A stretch of 64,000 nt of DNA from positions 24,014,527 to 24,078,526 of the forward strand of contig OX485808.1 of NCBI GenBank assembly GCA_950295325.1, written 5' to 3'. Source of the DNA: Polytrichum commune (Eukaryota; Streptophyta; Polytrichopsida; Polytrichales; Polytrichaceae). Numbering within the stretch: position 1 is the first letter of the stretch; each line of letters opens with the position of its first letter. Below the pieces are notes generated by a model. It was not told the DNA's origin. It was given only the letters and a program-made list of their open reading frames with translations, and did not search any database. The position numbers and the translations under genes were made by a program. This document shows, piece by piece, positions 37,901 to 52,900 of the stretch.

Positions 37901-40900
37901 TTGTTCATGGCAAGGGTGCAATAGCTTGCACTAGTAGCGACTCTTCATTTATGCCTGCTTCTTCAGGGAGCCGGCATACCTCAGATGTTTGCCAACAACA
38001 GCACGTTTCTCTAAGTAATCATGAATTCTTGAGTACTGCCTCCATTACAACCTGAAGGTTTTCTAATGGTCGTAACGGGGGCAACTACTCTAGATTTGTA
38101 CATTGTTCTTCTCCTACTAAGCTCCTTGAGCCCCTCGTTTCGACATAATTTTTGAGTCACCAGTAGATCTGGTGACCCGACTATGAACGGGTGGACCATG
38201 ACAAGTGACACGAACATGGCTTCGTAGAATGAAAAATCAATCATTCAAGCGTCGGAATTGTGCGGAACTTGCCTTCTTGGCGATTTTGTACGTTGTTGCT
38301 AATGCTTTGAATGTGTCAGCTCCATCCAAATTTTAAAAAAAGGAAGACAAAAATATCTTGTTGACCTCATTCGCTACACAGCAATCGAAATCGACGATCA
38401 ATCGAGTGTTGAGAGAGAACCTGGTCACAAGTGATATCGGCATTTTCATGGAGGCCGAAAATCTCAGGCCGCGGGGCCAAAGGGAGCTCCCTGATGTATG
38501 CCAAATATCCACTCACATTACTTGCTTCCGGGACTCTAAAGATGCCGGAGTCGCTAAATTTGTAACCTGTCGTTTCGCATACCTGCCAATGACATAACAT
38601 TACTCAACATCACAACCTCGTTAGTTTTGGAAAACCAAAATGCCTCTCAAATCAGCCATGGGGTCTGGAATGATTCCATTCCTGCTGGCATGGTTCCAAC
38701 GAGTCAAAATTATGAAATGTGTCGATCTTAGCAGCGGAGAAAATCCTGCCAACTTTGAAGCCGAATTTGGTTAGTATTGGGTGCACCGGTGAGGTGATTT
38801 GTGCAAGCGACTTCTCTCACCTTCAGTGAAAGTTGATCCCCCCTTTCGCCACCGACCTTGCTGATTCCCTTCTAAGAATCCAGTTTAAGTGGTGGCTTGG
38901 TTTATTTTTGGTTTTTATGGGTTCACTTTGATTCTGCCCCTCAAATGTGCAGAGACTATTATTCTTGAATCAAACCATTGTGATGCTTAGATTGTTTGAC
39001 TTCAATCTAAATCTGTGATGCCCTACTTGATCTAACTCAACCGAATAGTGTTCTGGAAAGAAAATTGAATTGCAAAGTGGATAATTTGCCGACCTGTGCT
39101 TCAAACTTTTTAGGACTGGGTGGCCTTTTAGCAACAAAAACATGACAATGCCATCATAACATACTTGGCGATATCCGCAATGGTTATCCCATATGGATCC
39201 ATTTTGCACTTCGCCTTGAGATCGATCTATAATTGAATGTGTGTCGGCTTCACGTTGTACGATGGGTAGCAATGGGGTGGAGGGTTAATCAGAGCTTGCC
39301 ACTGGTGTGTTCTTGTCATTCATTCATGGAAATAAGGTCTTGATATTCTTAAGATTGATTCTTTGGGAAAAAGATAGAAATCCTCATAAATCTCAAGAAT
39401 GTCATGATGAGTTGTTTGGTGAAATATTTGCCTATGTATGTCAAAGATTAAGGTACAAATGGAAGCGCACCTCTGGTCGAATGAACGTCAAGAGTAGTGT
39501 ATTCATACACCTTCGGTCTTTATCATCTGTGACTCGACCGCCATAGTTGATCTCTCCACATAAAAACCTGATGACCTGTGAAGTCGGATGGAGGAGATCA
39601 AGACGTAAGGATGCGTCTCAAACATTCATTTCACAAGAAGCTCAAGCTCGGGCTTTGGATGCGACGAATAGGTGATATGAATATTGACAATGACTAAGTT
39701 TTCGTTCAAATAGTATAGCTTTTGTGGATTAAGTACCTAGGTCCTAGGCAATATTGTGATTCATTTTAAGATCTTCTAAATGATGAAAACCATCGAGCAC
39801 GTCGGAGGTTCTTTGATTATGGTTGTCTTCATCTCCTAGACATCGGGAGCACACTTTGTGACAATGATTTACAAATCAAAGTCCTTGTAAGGGATGTTCA
39901 CCTTGTATGGAATGTGTTCATACTCGTTCAAAAACATGCGGACTTGAACTTGACACACACTTAAGTCACCGTCCGTAAAGTCGTAGCGGATATTCCAACC
40001 TAAAGGTCCAAATTTACGCCGCTCCTGAATTACAGCATGGAAGAGACAAGTAGCAAACACAAGCCGTTTCCAATCTTCGGGCTTGTTACAATCGTTCAAG
40101 ACTTTATCTGTAAATCGTAGATACGCTCGAACTAGATTCGCACGGAGTCCTTTAGGTGGTTCTAGTGTCATCTTTACTCCATTTTGTAGAATAGATACCG
40201 GGAAGTCTGGGCTAGGCATGCTTGTAAGCCAAAGTCGAAAATCTTTGTGTACCTATCACGGAATTAAACGCCACTATCATGATGTTGCTCTTTATTCTAA
40301 AATGTTGGCATTTGATTTATTTCAATGTTAGTCACGTATTTCATGTGAATTGATTTAAGTGATTTGGTGTTGCTTTTAAAAGTTGCCAAAGAAAGTGAAA
40401 CCAACACCATTAGAGCATGAATTACCAAGCATGTGGTCTTTGAAATTCTAATCATTTAACCAAAACTCAACTAAAAAGTTCCCTTCTTGAGGCATCCCAT
40501 AAGGTTACGATACATGCTCATTTCGGTCCAATTGGGACCCTTCAAGACCAAGCTAGGCCAAAATCATGGTGAACGACTGCCCAAGACAAAATCCTTAAAC
40601 TTGTAGCACTTATAAGAAAAAGAAGGGAATGGATGTATTCATTTTATGTGCACTTTACTGATTGTCAACTAAGCCGACCCAAGGATAAGACTTCATTTTT
40701 TGTGTTGCCTAAAATCAAGGCTCACTAGTGGTGTGAGAAGAGGTTTTGAGCTTTCAAGCATTTTGGGATGATGTTCAGAGTAGAAGTGGATGCCAAATGC
40801 AACCATTCCAAATCATGTCTTGTTCAAGATACAATCTAACTAAACTTGAAGGTTGGCAATTGTGAGAGTTACCTTCTCCGGATCAATGTTGTCTACTATA

Positions 40901-43900
40901 CGATCGAGTGCCGGCATCCAAGATTGAGATAAGTGGCAATTTTGCAAGCACACCCACATCCCACGCTCCATACCTTGTGTCAAAAGTTTCTCGGCTTTTG
41001 GTCCTTGTCCTTGCCCCAATGACACCTGCAATATTTGGCCATGTTTAATGAAACGTGCCCCGAATTTCAACTTTCCAATTGCAATGTCATGAAGTGGTTG
41101 TAGAAAGACCTGAATTCCTACGAACATTCGGTAAGGAACCTGGAAACATTTGCCCATCAGGTTGACACCTATGTATGGAAGAAACATGTTTGTAGCAACA
41201 TATAAAACACAGAAAGCTTGAAAAAATACTTCAAAAGGTGACTTGTTTCTACTCTCAAATAGAATTCATAAGAGACTTGAACTAATTTGCATGATACTCA
41301 ATAGATGGAATGTACCACTTGACTTGAGATAGTTAGGCAAAGTCTTCGATATCGGATGTTTACTTGATAGAATATGTCTTTCTTTCAACGGTTTCAAGTA
41401 GATAAGCCTAATTCGAATGAAATGGCCAAGAAATGAAACAGGTGTCAAGATTCTAAACAAGTTCATTTTGATGAAATTTGATTGTCATATGGTGCTTTGA
41501 TGGTATGGCGACCTTCACATATTGCAAAGGTTAAGGAACAACCTTTTCAAACTTCTTTGAAAATCGGTAGTCGTCGGCTAACTTTAATAGATCAGCCATA
41601 GGATCCGCTCCGGAAGATAAGACAAAAATAAGGGGAGAAGAGGGGCCTCCATCTTTGTAACAAGCGTTCAGATCAAATGCTGGGGGTTCAGTGAATTGTT
41701 GTCCCAATTCCTTAGAAACGAAGTCCTGAGAGAAAAAATTGTGTCATGAGCATTTTTAGAACCATTATGCAGGACGGTGAAATGTCACAATATTCATGAG
41801 CCTCAGTTTGTATACATACTATCATATATTTTACTAGATCAAACAAAATTCACCATAGAGTTTGGTGTAATATCTGACACTCCAATTCACATGGCCCATT
41901 TTGCTTGTGCACACAAACATTTCCCCCCTAAAACCAAAACCTTTATACTGCGACACCTCGCACATTTCGATTACCGCAGGAAATTCAATCCCCTCAAATT
42001 AAGTTGCGTAGTACAATCAATGTTGAAGTTTTCACCACAACACTCTGAATCCATATCATATTGTCGACATAGATTTAATCACATCAAAATTACAACCTGG
42101 AATGAATGTGTACCAAACATAAGGTTGCAATTTTTTTGTTTCTATATCTTGTAGTTGCAAGATCTCAAATGTTGAATCAATGCTGAATGAATCATTAGCA
42201 TGATGCTGAGTTAACACCCAACTCTGAAGGATGTACATCAACAGAAATTAAACAGAAGGAAGTTTCGTGGCAAGCACATAACTTACAGCAGTAGCAAGGA
42301 GAGCTTTGTCAACTCGAATACATCGTAGAAACAACATCTTTTGGAACTGAGATAGCTTTGTATCCCATTCCCCAGCCATGGGTTCACGATGGGCATCGCC
42401 CGAGTCGAAAAAGTGACGATAATGTGGAAGGTTCTCCACAAAGTGCTGTTCAAGGCCCTTAAATTTTGACAGCCGGCTAAGATTGAGGATCTCCATCCAG
42501 CACTGCCATAATCGCACAATAACATTTTCATCAGCTTGCAGTCTTCCATCTTTTCTATTTCTCTGATTTCATTCGAGACCTAGCTGAATTTTACAACATT
42601 TGTGATCAACGTTTGTATCCACAGATCAAGGTGCTACCTACAACTTGCTACACTTTGAAAAATTGACATCATATTAGACGGTATGCATAAAGTCCCTCCA
42701 TGACAGAGTCTTTGAGTGTGGAAAGAATCTCTTATTAGGAGCTTGTTTGTCGTCGTGTGTTGGATGAAATACCTTGGATCTCCTCTTGCCATTTCAAAAA
42801 CTTTGAGAAAATTTTAGGATCTAAAACAACGTCTGTCCATGGCACCTGCCACTCTAAATTTTGGATCGGCCTGTGCAAGGTTAGCTTGGCCCACCCATTC
42901 TAGTAGAATAAGCTAGAACGCCGGTTTTAATAGCCCGACACCACTCTTTGAGTATGGTAATATAAGGGTCACTTCACACACGAGACTGAGGGCCTGTGAC
43001 CAATGCACTAAAAACACTGTCACTGGTGGAAAAGCCAGAGCTGGTCCAAGCTCACTTCACACTACGCTTGAGGGACCAACAAAGTAAGTGAATGCAAGAT
43101 GGATGTAAGGTCTACATGGATTCCTAAATGGCATCAAATGGATTGTGTTTCATGGTCACTTGGATAACTTTTCACAACCACCTCTTGAAGGTAGGTCTAA
43201 CACAAAACCGGGACACCATGGCACTCCGAAAGTTCACAACCATTGATTTAGTACATTTTATTATGTGGGAGGACCCCGCATGAATAGAAACTCATTGAAT
43301 TAGCATTGATTGAGGGCCATTGGTTGAATTAGCATCTGGCTGGATGATCCAATCTTTAAATTTCTGATACATTTGGAAATGCATTATTGCAGATCATGTT
43401 TTTTGAGGAGTGAAGAACTAGAATGGGACAGGAAGCACGATACTATACTTACTTTCTCAGTGACCCAACTGGGATCAGGATTGGGGTTTGTAAATGCTGT
43501 TGATGTGCCCCCTTGTAGCAAGAATCGCCACTCCACACCATCAACCTTGCCATATCCCTGTATGTTTTTACCATAGCTGTTGAATTTTAGCCACATGACA
43601 CTTAAAAATAAACTCCCAACATCAAAAACTAACTTAGAGAGTGCGGAGAAGGCCTTCAACTAACAAAGATATCATGGACAACTTTGATGCGTTTGTAGGG
43701 GACGACAACCTCCTTTTTTGTAAGGTCCATCTCTAAAATCTCTTGGAATGTCAAGTTGTCTTTTGGTAGCTTACTTTTAACATGCTTAGGTTGGCTTATC
43801 CTTCTTGGGGTTTGCCTAGTTCCATCATGTGCACCCTAGAGAAGTTGTTTCTCCCACTCTGTTTCAGGTTTTTGTGACCTTGTATGTTTGTTGGTAATGA

Positions 43901-46900
43901 AAATAAAAATGGTTCATTTGCATTGAAATGAACAAAAAGAAAAAAAGAAAAGAAAATTCCTGACGATTGAATTTGGATAAGAAAGCGAGCACAAAAGGTA
44001 GAAGTAAATCACCTGAAGGATTTTGATGCAGAGCATGAGCGAAAACATCAGCTTGTGCACCTCGAACAATGACCGGCACACATTGATATACAAGGAGTAC
44101 GTAAAATAATCGTTGAGGTTTATGATACGCTGTTCAATTTGAGGGGCTTGTGCAGCGCTTTCTGTTGCTCGTATAAACAGATGAATAAACCATGGAAGAC
44201 TATATTGGTACATGGGGTCCACTAGAGCTAAATCTGAAATGCAAAAGAACAACAGAGAGGCTCTTGTCGCCACCGGTCGGTAGACCTGCCAAGAATTAAA
44301 CACATTCATGTCAATATCTTCAACGAAAACCGCAACCGTACCCACGTGATAACCAAACTTTATTAAAAACCTCCAGCATTGTTCATTTTGTCAAAAACCC
44401 TTAAAAGGTCCTAAGAAGCCCATTCTAGGCCTCAAGATGTCAAAGGGAGGGGTTTAAACTTACGTCCTGATATTCTAGACAATATGTGTCAAAAGTGATC
44501 TACTAGTTCAAAAGTAGTCCATTTGTCAGATGCACTTTTGTCAATTGGAAACATATGTACATATGAAATGAATGATAAGAAGGTTTGAGCTCGTAGAATG
44601 GCCTAAACTCAAACAAAGACCATGTGTATCAAATCACGGTCATCACATGTTACTTGAATTTTCGCTCCCTCTCTTTAATAGGTTGTGCTAACCATTGACC
44701 AGATATAATATTATTTCACATACAAATAGTTGCGTATCACATATAAATACGCCCCCCCCCCCTTCGTCATTGAAGGGGCAGTTATAATTACTACTATCAC
44801 TACTATTAGAAGATGATTGTGCAATTTTGGCATCCTAACCTCACGTGTTTCATCAATTGCCACCTCTGTTTTCTCGGATTCGGCGACCTTGATTTTAATT
44901 TCATCAGATGTAACTTTCGATTCGGCCAGTGTGTTGATGAGGACCTCGTCATCTAGAATGTTGCCCTGCATACACCCACAAATGCCCATCAAATTTATCT
45001 TGTCTCTGTGTCAAGGAGATCTCTGGACTTCTCAGATCGAGAAAGCTAAGGAACTACACCAGTATTGTTTTTCTCATCCAGTTTACATTTGTAGTTCACT
45101 GTGGGTCAGTACACAAAGTGCATGAAAAATCGATTTAGGTTGGAAACTTCTTCTTGATCTTGTTTTTTTATGAACATAAAGAGGAAGGTGCTGTTGGAAT
45201 TATTTTGAATGACCACCTCTAGACAACCTTCTATAGAATGAACGTGGTGTTTAGAAGGATTTTCTTTTTGGAAAAACCACTACAAGCATATGAGTCCTGG
45301 GCAATTGTTGTGCATCACTGGAAACTTGTACTTCGCCGTTGTGAAAATCTGCCAATGTACCATTGCAGTTATAGATTTGCATTATTCTTTCACCGATGTA
45401 AGCCGATTGCCTAGGACTCATGCTGGAAGTGGACCATGGGCCTCATGATAAAACAATTGGCATTTTGCATATGCTTAAGATGTAGGGCTCTTGATTTCTT
45501 GATTCATTTGTTTGAGGCAAAGCTCCTTCAACAAAACCACTTCATACTTACTAATTATATTCCCCTTTATTTATGCAAGTCCTTTGATTATGCAATATTA
45601 TGACAGTGTAACCCAATCACGAAGACCTCTGTAATGTTATGGCACACCAATTTTAATGCCTCACGAAATTAGATGTTTCGTGTGCTTCGAATAGAAATTG
45701 GCAGCTCAGTGCCACTTCACACACGAGATAGCCATGTGGATTCCTACGTGGCACCAAATAGATCATGTTTCATGATCACTTGGATTATGTTTCAAAACCA
45801 CCTCTTGGAGGTAGGCCTAACACAAAACCAGGAGACCATGGCACTCCGAAACGTCACAACCATTGATTTATTCTGTTTTATCATGTGTGAGGACCCGCAT
45901 GAGCAGAAATTCATTGAAATAGCATTTGGTTTTGGGCCCGGTCACATATGACTTCAGACTACACTTGAGGGCCCGTGACCAGTCTACATGATATTGGAGG
46001 TGTCTTGGGACGGCCTTTGGACACTTTCTTTTGGGCTCTCACAATTTCATGGTCTCGGCTCTTGGCTTGTGTGTGAAGTGGCCCTCAGTTGGTGGTTAGA
46101 ATTGCAATACCTGAGCATTCGAGAGAAGGTAGAGAATTTGGGATTCAAGATGTTTGAGTTGAGCCTTCATGCTGGCATTGGAGAGTGTGAGCTGGATCTT
46201 CATTTCAGCTAAATCTGGTCTTTCTTTGGCGACCACATTACCCAGCAACTGGTCTTCCAAACCCTCCAATGTGACGAAAAAGTTCAGGAGAGTGACCTTC
46301 ACACAAACCTGCATCAAAGCGCAACATTGAACGATTTGATTACCAAACAGACCAAACAAGGGTTTGGATGCCTCTTAGGACTTTTCCTATCAAGAGCTCG
46401 TTACTGTGTCGAAGCCTAATTTCCAAATGTGAGTGAAACGTCTTGGACCTGCTCTTTCAATCCGAAAAGCTTCCAGAGAGTTTGAAGATCTAATATAGGG
46501 TCTGACATATGGGACCTGGAATCTTGAATCATGACTCAGCCTCTGCAAGGCTAGCTTGATCCATCAATCCTAGTATGAAGAGCTTTAAAACATAAAAAAA
46601 TGTTTTCAATCTCCTGACACCAATCATTTTAGCATGTTATTTGAGCACTTAATGAAACTTGGGTGATTTTTGTGTACTAGCTCTCAAACTTACCTATTAG
46701 CCATCTCACCTGGAGTTTGACCCAGAAAACTTTAAGGATAACTCTATTATACCGAAGGAAAAAAAACCTGACTTGGATCATCAGAATGTTGTTGCATTCC
46801 TGAAAGAAATAGGTGAAACAAGGCCTGATTCTGGCTACTTAATCGGCCCTCATCCAATAAAAGATCAGCAGTGTTATCGAAATAACATAAGTTTTGAGTC

Positions 46901-49900
46901 TTTGCCAACCTCAGGAGGGTAGTGTGGGTTTCGAAGTTTTGTGGTCAAATAGAATTTGAAGTCTTTGTGATATGGAATGATATTATCTCCAATTTTGATC
47001 ACTTCTTGTCCACCCTGTTTAAACGTCTGTTGTAGGAGTAGGGGCTCCAACGCAGGGTCTAGAACTTCCAAGATGTTTTCAAGTAAAATTGTTCGGCCGA
47101 ATCGGACACCGTTCTCCAGTGTCCGCAAATAGTCCTTTTCTGATAGCTTTATGACATCAACTCCAACGTCTTTAAACATGTTTTTAATCCACTTGTTAGC
47201 CTGCCCCTGCACTTGCATCGTATGACAAGCCAAGAAGGAATTCAACTTCAACCCACATGTGCTACAAGAAACCTATTAATTAGGTCTGCTTATGTTTTGA
47301 CAAAAGAGGAGCAAGGGAGCTGGCATATCTATCTATCTATCTATCTGCATTTCACAAGTCATACACGATGAAGATTGTTACAAGAATCGAGACTGCTGTA
47401 AGAGTGGGGCTAGTTCATCACTGGAGTGACAAGATATATTTATTTATTTGGATGACAGCACTTCACAAGGCTTATTTGAAAATTTTGAAAATTTTCAATC
47501 ATTGGTTCATGAAGGGTATCAAGAATATGACAGTTTCATGTCTTGATGACAGAGCTAGCCTATATAAAATTTGCATAAAATTTGTTGCTTTCAAACTTTA
47601 TGCAACGAAGTTTGTTTGCTTATCAAGGTTTGAATTATCATGAATTCATCATTGTGACTCCACGAGATGCATGTTTTCATATTCTTATTTTTTCTCCAAA
47701 CAAAAGTTGACAAACTAGGGTTCAATGCTAGGGATTTAAGGAGAACCTGCGGGTCGATCATAAGGGACCATCGCCGTGCTTTGGAGACAATAATGCCGTT
47801 GTCTTCACTTAGTGAATCACTTGGAAGCCCTGCAATATTCCATTCTCGCATCTTGACTGGATCCTTCAAGCACATCTGAAGAGTGATGTGTGCTGTGTGT
47901 GGGACCTGCATGAATAATTTGAGATAAAAACAACAATATATTAAGACCAAAAGAAATTAAAAAAATAAAAATTCTCCAATGTTGCCATCAGTGTGAATTA
48001 TCATGGTGTTGCTTCATCACACATTGGGTGGACCATAGGTAGTGTAAGTGCTAGAAATCAAGTGCTAAGACCTTAGGGTGTAAGCCACCCTTTATTGAAT
48101 AACAATTGTGTTATTCATAAAGTCTCCCAAATCACCCAAATCTTATGAAGGTTGAATGAACATGTTGAAAGAGTGGAACCGAGTTATAATACACATGCTT
48201 TCTTTGTCCTAATAGGATTGGTGGGCCAAAGTAGCTATGCATAGGCCGAGTCAGGATTTAAAGTGGCGGGTCCCGTGGTTCAGACCCTTTTTGAAATCCT
48301 CAAAATCTCTTGAAAGTTCTGAATTGGAAGACGACATCCAAGGAGTTTCACCCGTGTTTCAAAATTAGCCTCCGCCATTCAATGCTCTAACCAACTCTTC
48401 AAAAACAACTCCTTCAGAAAGGCACCAGGCTCTCTGTTTGGTCTCACTCTGAGGGAGTTTACCGATCACTCTAATGTCCTTGAATCTTTTGTCGCGGGTA
48501 AACAATCAAAAGTCCGCGACCATTGGAGCCAAAATTTACCTCCATCTTCACGAGTAAGTTAACCCAATCGTTGTTGAGAGCCAGCCTATATGGAGGGGTG
48601 AATGGTCCAGTATATGCAATATGGCCCCCGGCCACTGTCACGTCTCCAATCACGTTCTTGAGATCCACTTCAATGCTCGCTATGTTGGCGATCCATCGTG
48701 TTCTCTCACCTCCTAAACCACCAATGAGCTTTCCCGCTCGATCAAGTTTTTTCTCACAATCATCTGCCTGCTTTGCAAGCGCCATTTTCTTTCCCACTGC
48801 CTCAGCCAGTTCTTCCTCTAGCCTTGCTAATTTGGCCTCCACCTGTACTTGAAACATTCCACTTTACAATGAAACAAGATTGAGATTAAGATTATCTAAT
48901 CTTCTACACGTAGCAAAATAAGAGAAACATAACATACATAATTATAACATCGTTGTTGAAACAGTTCGGTACATAACATTCTTCAGCAATAGCTTACTAT
49001 CCGGGAAAGGAATTATGAGAAGATGTCGGAACCACTTGTATAGCTCGCCGGATTTAGTTTGAGCGTATTTGTTTCTTTGAATTTAATGCCGGATTTAGGT
49101 AGGTTCTCAAGTATCTTTGTCCTCGGGAGCACCTTAGGGCTGATTCACATGGGTTCCCAAGTCCCAAGTCCCTACTCACATCAACAAGTCCCAAATATGA
49201 TGGCAAAGTCCCAACTTTTGAAGCCTCAATCGCCCATCAAAGTATGGTTCATATGAGAAATTTGTCAGATCCTGATCTTCTCGTGCAAAAAAATCTTGGG
49301 ACTCATGTTGCGAGCTGGGTCTAGCTTTGTGCTCGACCCAACTCTCAACACAAGTTCCGAGCCCACCGCCAAAAAGTGTTGCCATGTAGGTTTCCATGTC
49401 ATACTTGAGACTTGAAACCTGGGACCCCATGTGAAGTGGTAAGTCCCAACTTGCATGCTCTCAACAACTTCAATTGCACAGATTGACCTCAAGTGACTTG
49501 GGACTTAGGACTTGGGACCGTGTGTGAACTGGCCCTTACTAGATTCAGATTGAAGTTGCTTCAGGATGCACATAATTTCTCAACTGAATAAACTGAATCT
49601 ATTGCAGTAGGTCGCCGCCCCACCACACGCCCCTATATTGCTGAAGAATGTTAGTCTGTAGATGAGGAAAGCACAACTAGTAGGCTTTGACATCCCATAT
49701 GAATTTTGCAGAAAATTTATAGATGAAATGAATACAAAGAAGCATCGTACCTCTGCGAGCTTGGCTCGGGCAGTGTTTAATTCGATCATGACTTCTTCTA
49801 GTTGAGCATTCGCTTCTGCCAACATGGCACGCTTGGGAGCCACCACTTTACACACCAAGTAGTAGGAGTGCATGGCCCTCACCCACATGCATATGGATGT

Positions 49901-52900
49901 GCATGCCTTTGAGACTCTTGCCACCTAGAAAATGAGCGACCATTGTGACAGTCAAAAACATCTTTGCAGCTTTAGGTAGATGGTACTGAATAAGACGTTC
50001 ATACAAACTTCAAAAATTACGAGGAAAAAGGACTATAATGGCCTCTATTTGGATTTGCTCATCGTCTCGTACTCGTCGCACGATCAATGCTCTAGGAGAA
50101 GTAGGCTAATGGAAGGATAAAAAGTAACCTTTTGAGGGTGAGTTTTCATGTAGGCCGCTTGCCCACGAGATTCTAGTGGGAATAAGGACAAGTTCAAGTG
50201 TAGATGGAATATGGTGGGGTAGGGTTTGTATGTGTCAACTAGCTACTCTCATCTTCTCAAATTTGGGTCCACCTACTAACCTCCTCCTCTAGGTTAAAAC
50301 TTCCTCCTTCTCTGAAAACCGGTCTTTAATCCTTTGGTGAACGGCACTTGTAGGTTTAAAAATGCTTCAGTGGGTGCCTGGAAGTCTAGCAGCTTGTATC
50401 CACAGTCCTCCACATTCTAGTAGGCCACCACAATGTGGTTGGTTCGTGGCTTGTGTGGATCTACATGTGAACACCTCCAACTCACTATTGCCTAGAATAT
50501 AGTGGGCGAGCAACCTACATGGAAACTCACCCTTGAAAGTTTACTTTCTTTTCAGTAGCCTACTTCTCCTAAGGCATTGATCGTGCGACTAGAATGAGAT
50601 GATAAGCAAATCCATATAGAGGCCACAGTCCTTTTTCTAATGTTTCTTGAAGTTCATATGAATGCCTTACTCAATACCAAAACGAACATTCTCTTTCTCC
50701 TTGAAAGATCATTTAGGTCCCCCCAATTATTATGTTGACTCTCTAACCTAGAATACTTTAGAATTTTTTATTGGGCATGTAGTCCAATCTCTCATTTTAG
50801 ACACATGTATTTTTGGTGTATGTTCTGAGATCCACATCTAACCACAAACCACTTGAATATACGTGTCCGATTAACATGGGTGGTCGAATTAAACCTGCTT
50901 GCTTTGTGCCATGTGTAATTATCAACTCTCGACTTGTAGATGAAAGGAGTTACCTACAAGTGATCCACACACTTATTACTAACCTGTTCCGGGGTGAACG
51001 CCTCCATGGCAATATATGGTTCGATCTTCAAGATAACAGAATCAGGAATGTTCTCTTTGTCAAAATTCAACAGAGAGTCCAAAAATATAGTTGGGTCTGT
51101 CAATATCTTTGTGCTTGCGTCCCAATAATCAGGCATTTTTTTCCCCATCTAATGTAAACCACAAGCTCCATGAAGGTTAGCTTCACAAACTCTACATGAA
51201 GCCAAAAATTGATATGGACTCGCACTCAATTTTTTTATCTACGATCTTGAAGTTTCAGATCAAGAACACATGATAGCCAGACTGTTTCTCATCTCATGGA
51301 CTAAATTGAAAGTCTGATTGGAGGGTAACAAACAATATGTATCCATACATTTAGGATATAAAATATGGAGTGCAAAGTATTTCCGAAGTACTAGTTTGTC
51401 ACACTATCTTTCCACTGTATACGAGCGATTCCAACAATCACTGTAAAATGATTTTCTCAATAATCAGCTTTCTAGTTTCTTTCAAGCAAAGCACAATACT
51501 CTGTTCCCACCCACAAAGTCCATATGTTATCCAAATCTTTATTGCCCAGCGATTATTGAGAGAGAGAGAGAGGCAATCCTTTAAACCCTTACCACTCTCA
51601 AAAATCGAGTGACCAAGGACTTTAGAGGGATGTCCCTCTGTTGATAACCTGAGGCCAACGAAGGTTTATGATATTAATGGACTTTATGGATGATATCCTC
51701 TTAACTCCACATGAATTTTGGTTGGGAGTTGATTGTTTTGCATACAACACCTTCCATGTTCGGTAAGTTTGTAGTGTGTGGTTGAAGGTAGTGTGGAGGT
51801 TTAAAAAAACAACACATTCTACATAGAATCATTGACGGTCACACTCATTTCGGCATGCCCAGAGGTACTAAAATGAGTTTGACCTTCAAAGTACGGAAAT
51901 TGATTGCTCTTCACTCTAACTCAAACACTACCCCCAAGCATTCATCATAAGTGGAAAGAAAATTAGCAAATCTACATGCAAAACAACCAATGAGAAATCA
52001 TAGGGTACGAACTCCTGACGAAAAGTCCCGTTGAGTTCAAGGACAACTCCATGGGCCCCAAAAAACCATCGAAAGCTGATTATTGAGGGAACCACATTCC
52101 AGCGATCATAGGAATTGCTTCCATAAACCACACGCTTCACGAAACTCCGGCACGGCTGCGGTAGTTGGCAAAGACACGTTTCCCAAATCAAACAGTCGAC
52201 AAGTATTAGGACCACATGGGAAGTGAGAGTGGAACTTAATGCCACCTTATTGGGGTCTGCAACCATCTTGGGTGCCAAATTGAACATAATGCACGTGGCC
52301 TCCATGACCATCTTCACTCCCTGAGGAGGGTTCCGAAGAGACTTGACTTCCACAATATCATTCCTGGTGAGACTTTTCAGAGATGCCAGGGCAGAATCCA
52401 AGGCCGGCAATGCCAGATCGAGCTCTGCTTGAGCACTATCAGCTATGGCCTTGGCTCCAGCGGCCATCTTTTTAGCGGACGCTTCTTGCTCTCCCACCTG
52501 CATTCCTATGAATCAGTGCCAGTCAAATAGATGGATGGATGGATAGATAGATAGATATAAATGCCAGCTCCATTGGAACCAGTGATCAGGGAGATTTTTG
52601 GGCATAATCAGATGAGATCCTAGTGTTTGCAAGTCCAACCGGTTACATGTTTGACATCCTTCGGGTTTCCCTTTATGAAATTGGGGTATATTCTATAAAT
52701 TCCTCTAAAATGATCGGTAATTTTCCAACAGTCTTGAACTTCAACCGGTTATTTCTCAAACTCAACCGGTTCATTTGTAACTAACTGCCGGTTCTCCCTG
52801 ATCATAGATTGGAACAAAGCATGAATGACGACACTACTATCGTACGACTTGTACGACTCGTATGCAATCGTCCCCTGTCGATGCAAATCTACCACTATGC

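Noticed and set aside
38541-38600. Alternative acceptor gacag inside exon 27
   Set aside because: It would put the downstream frame out of register; the upstream ggcag keeps phase 0.
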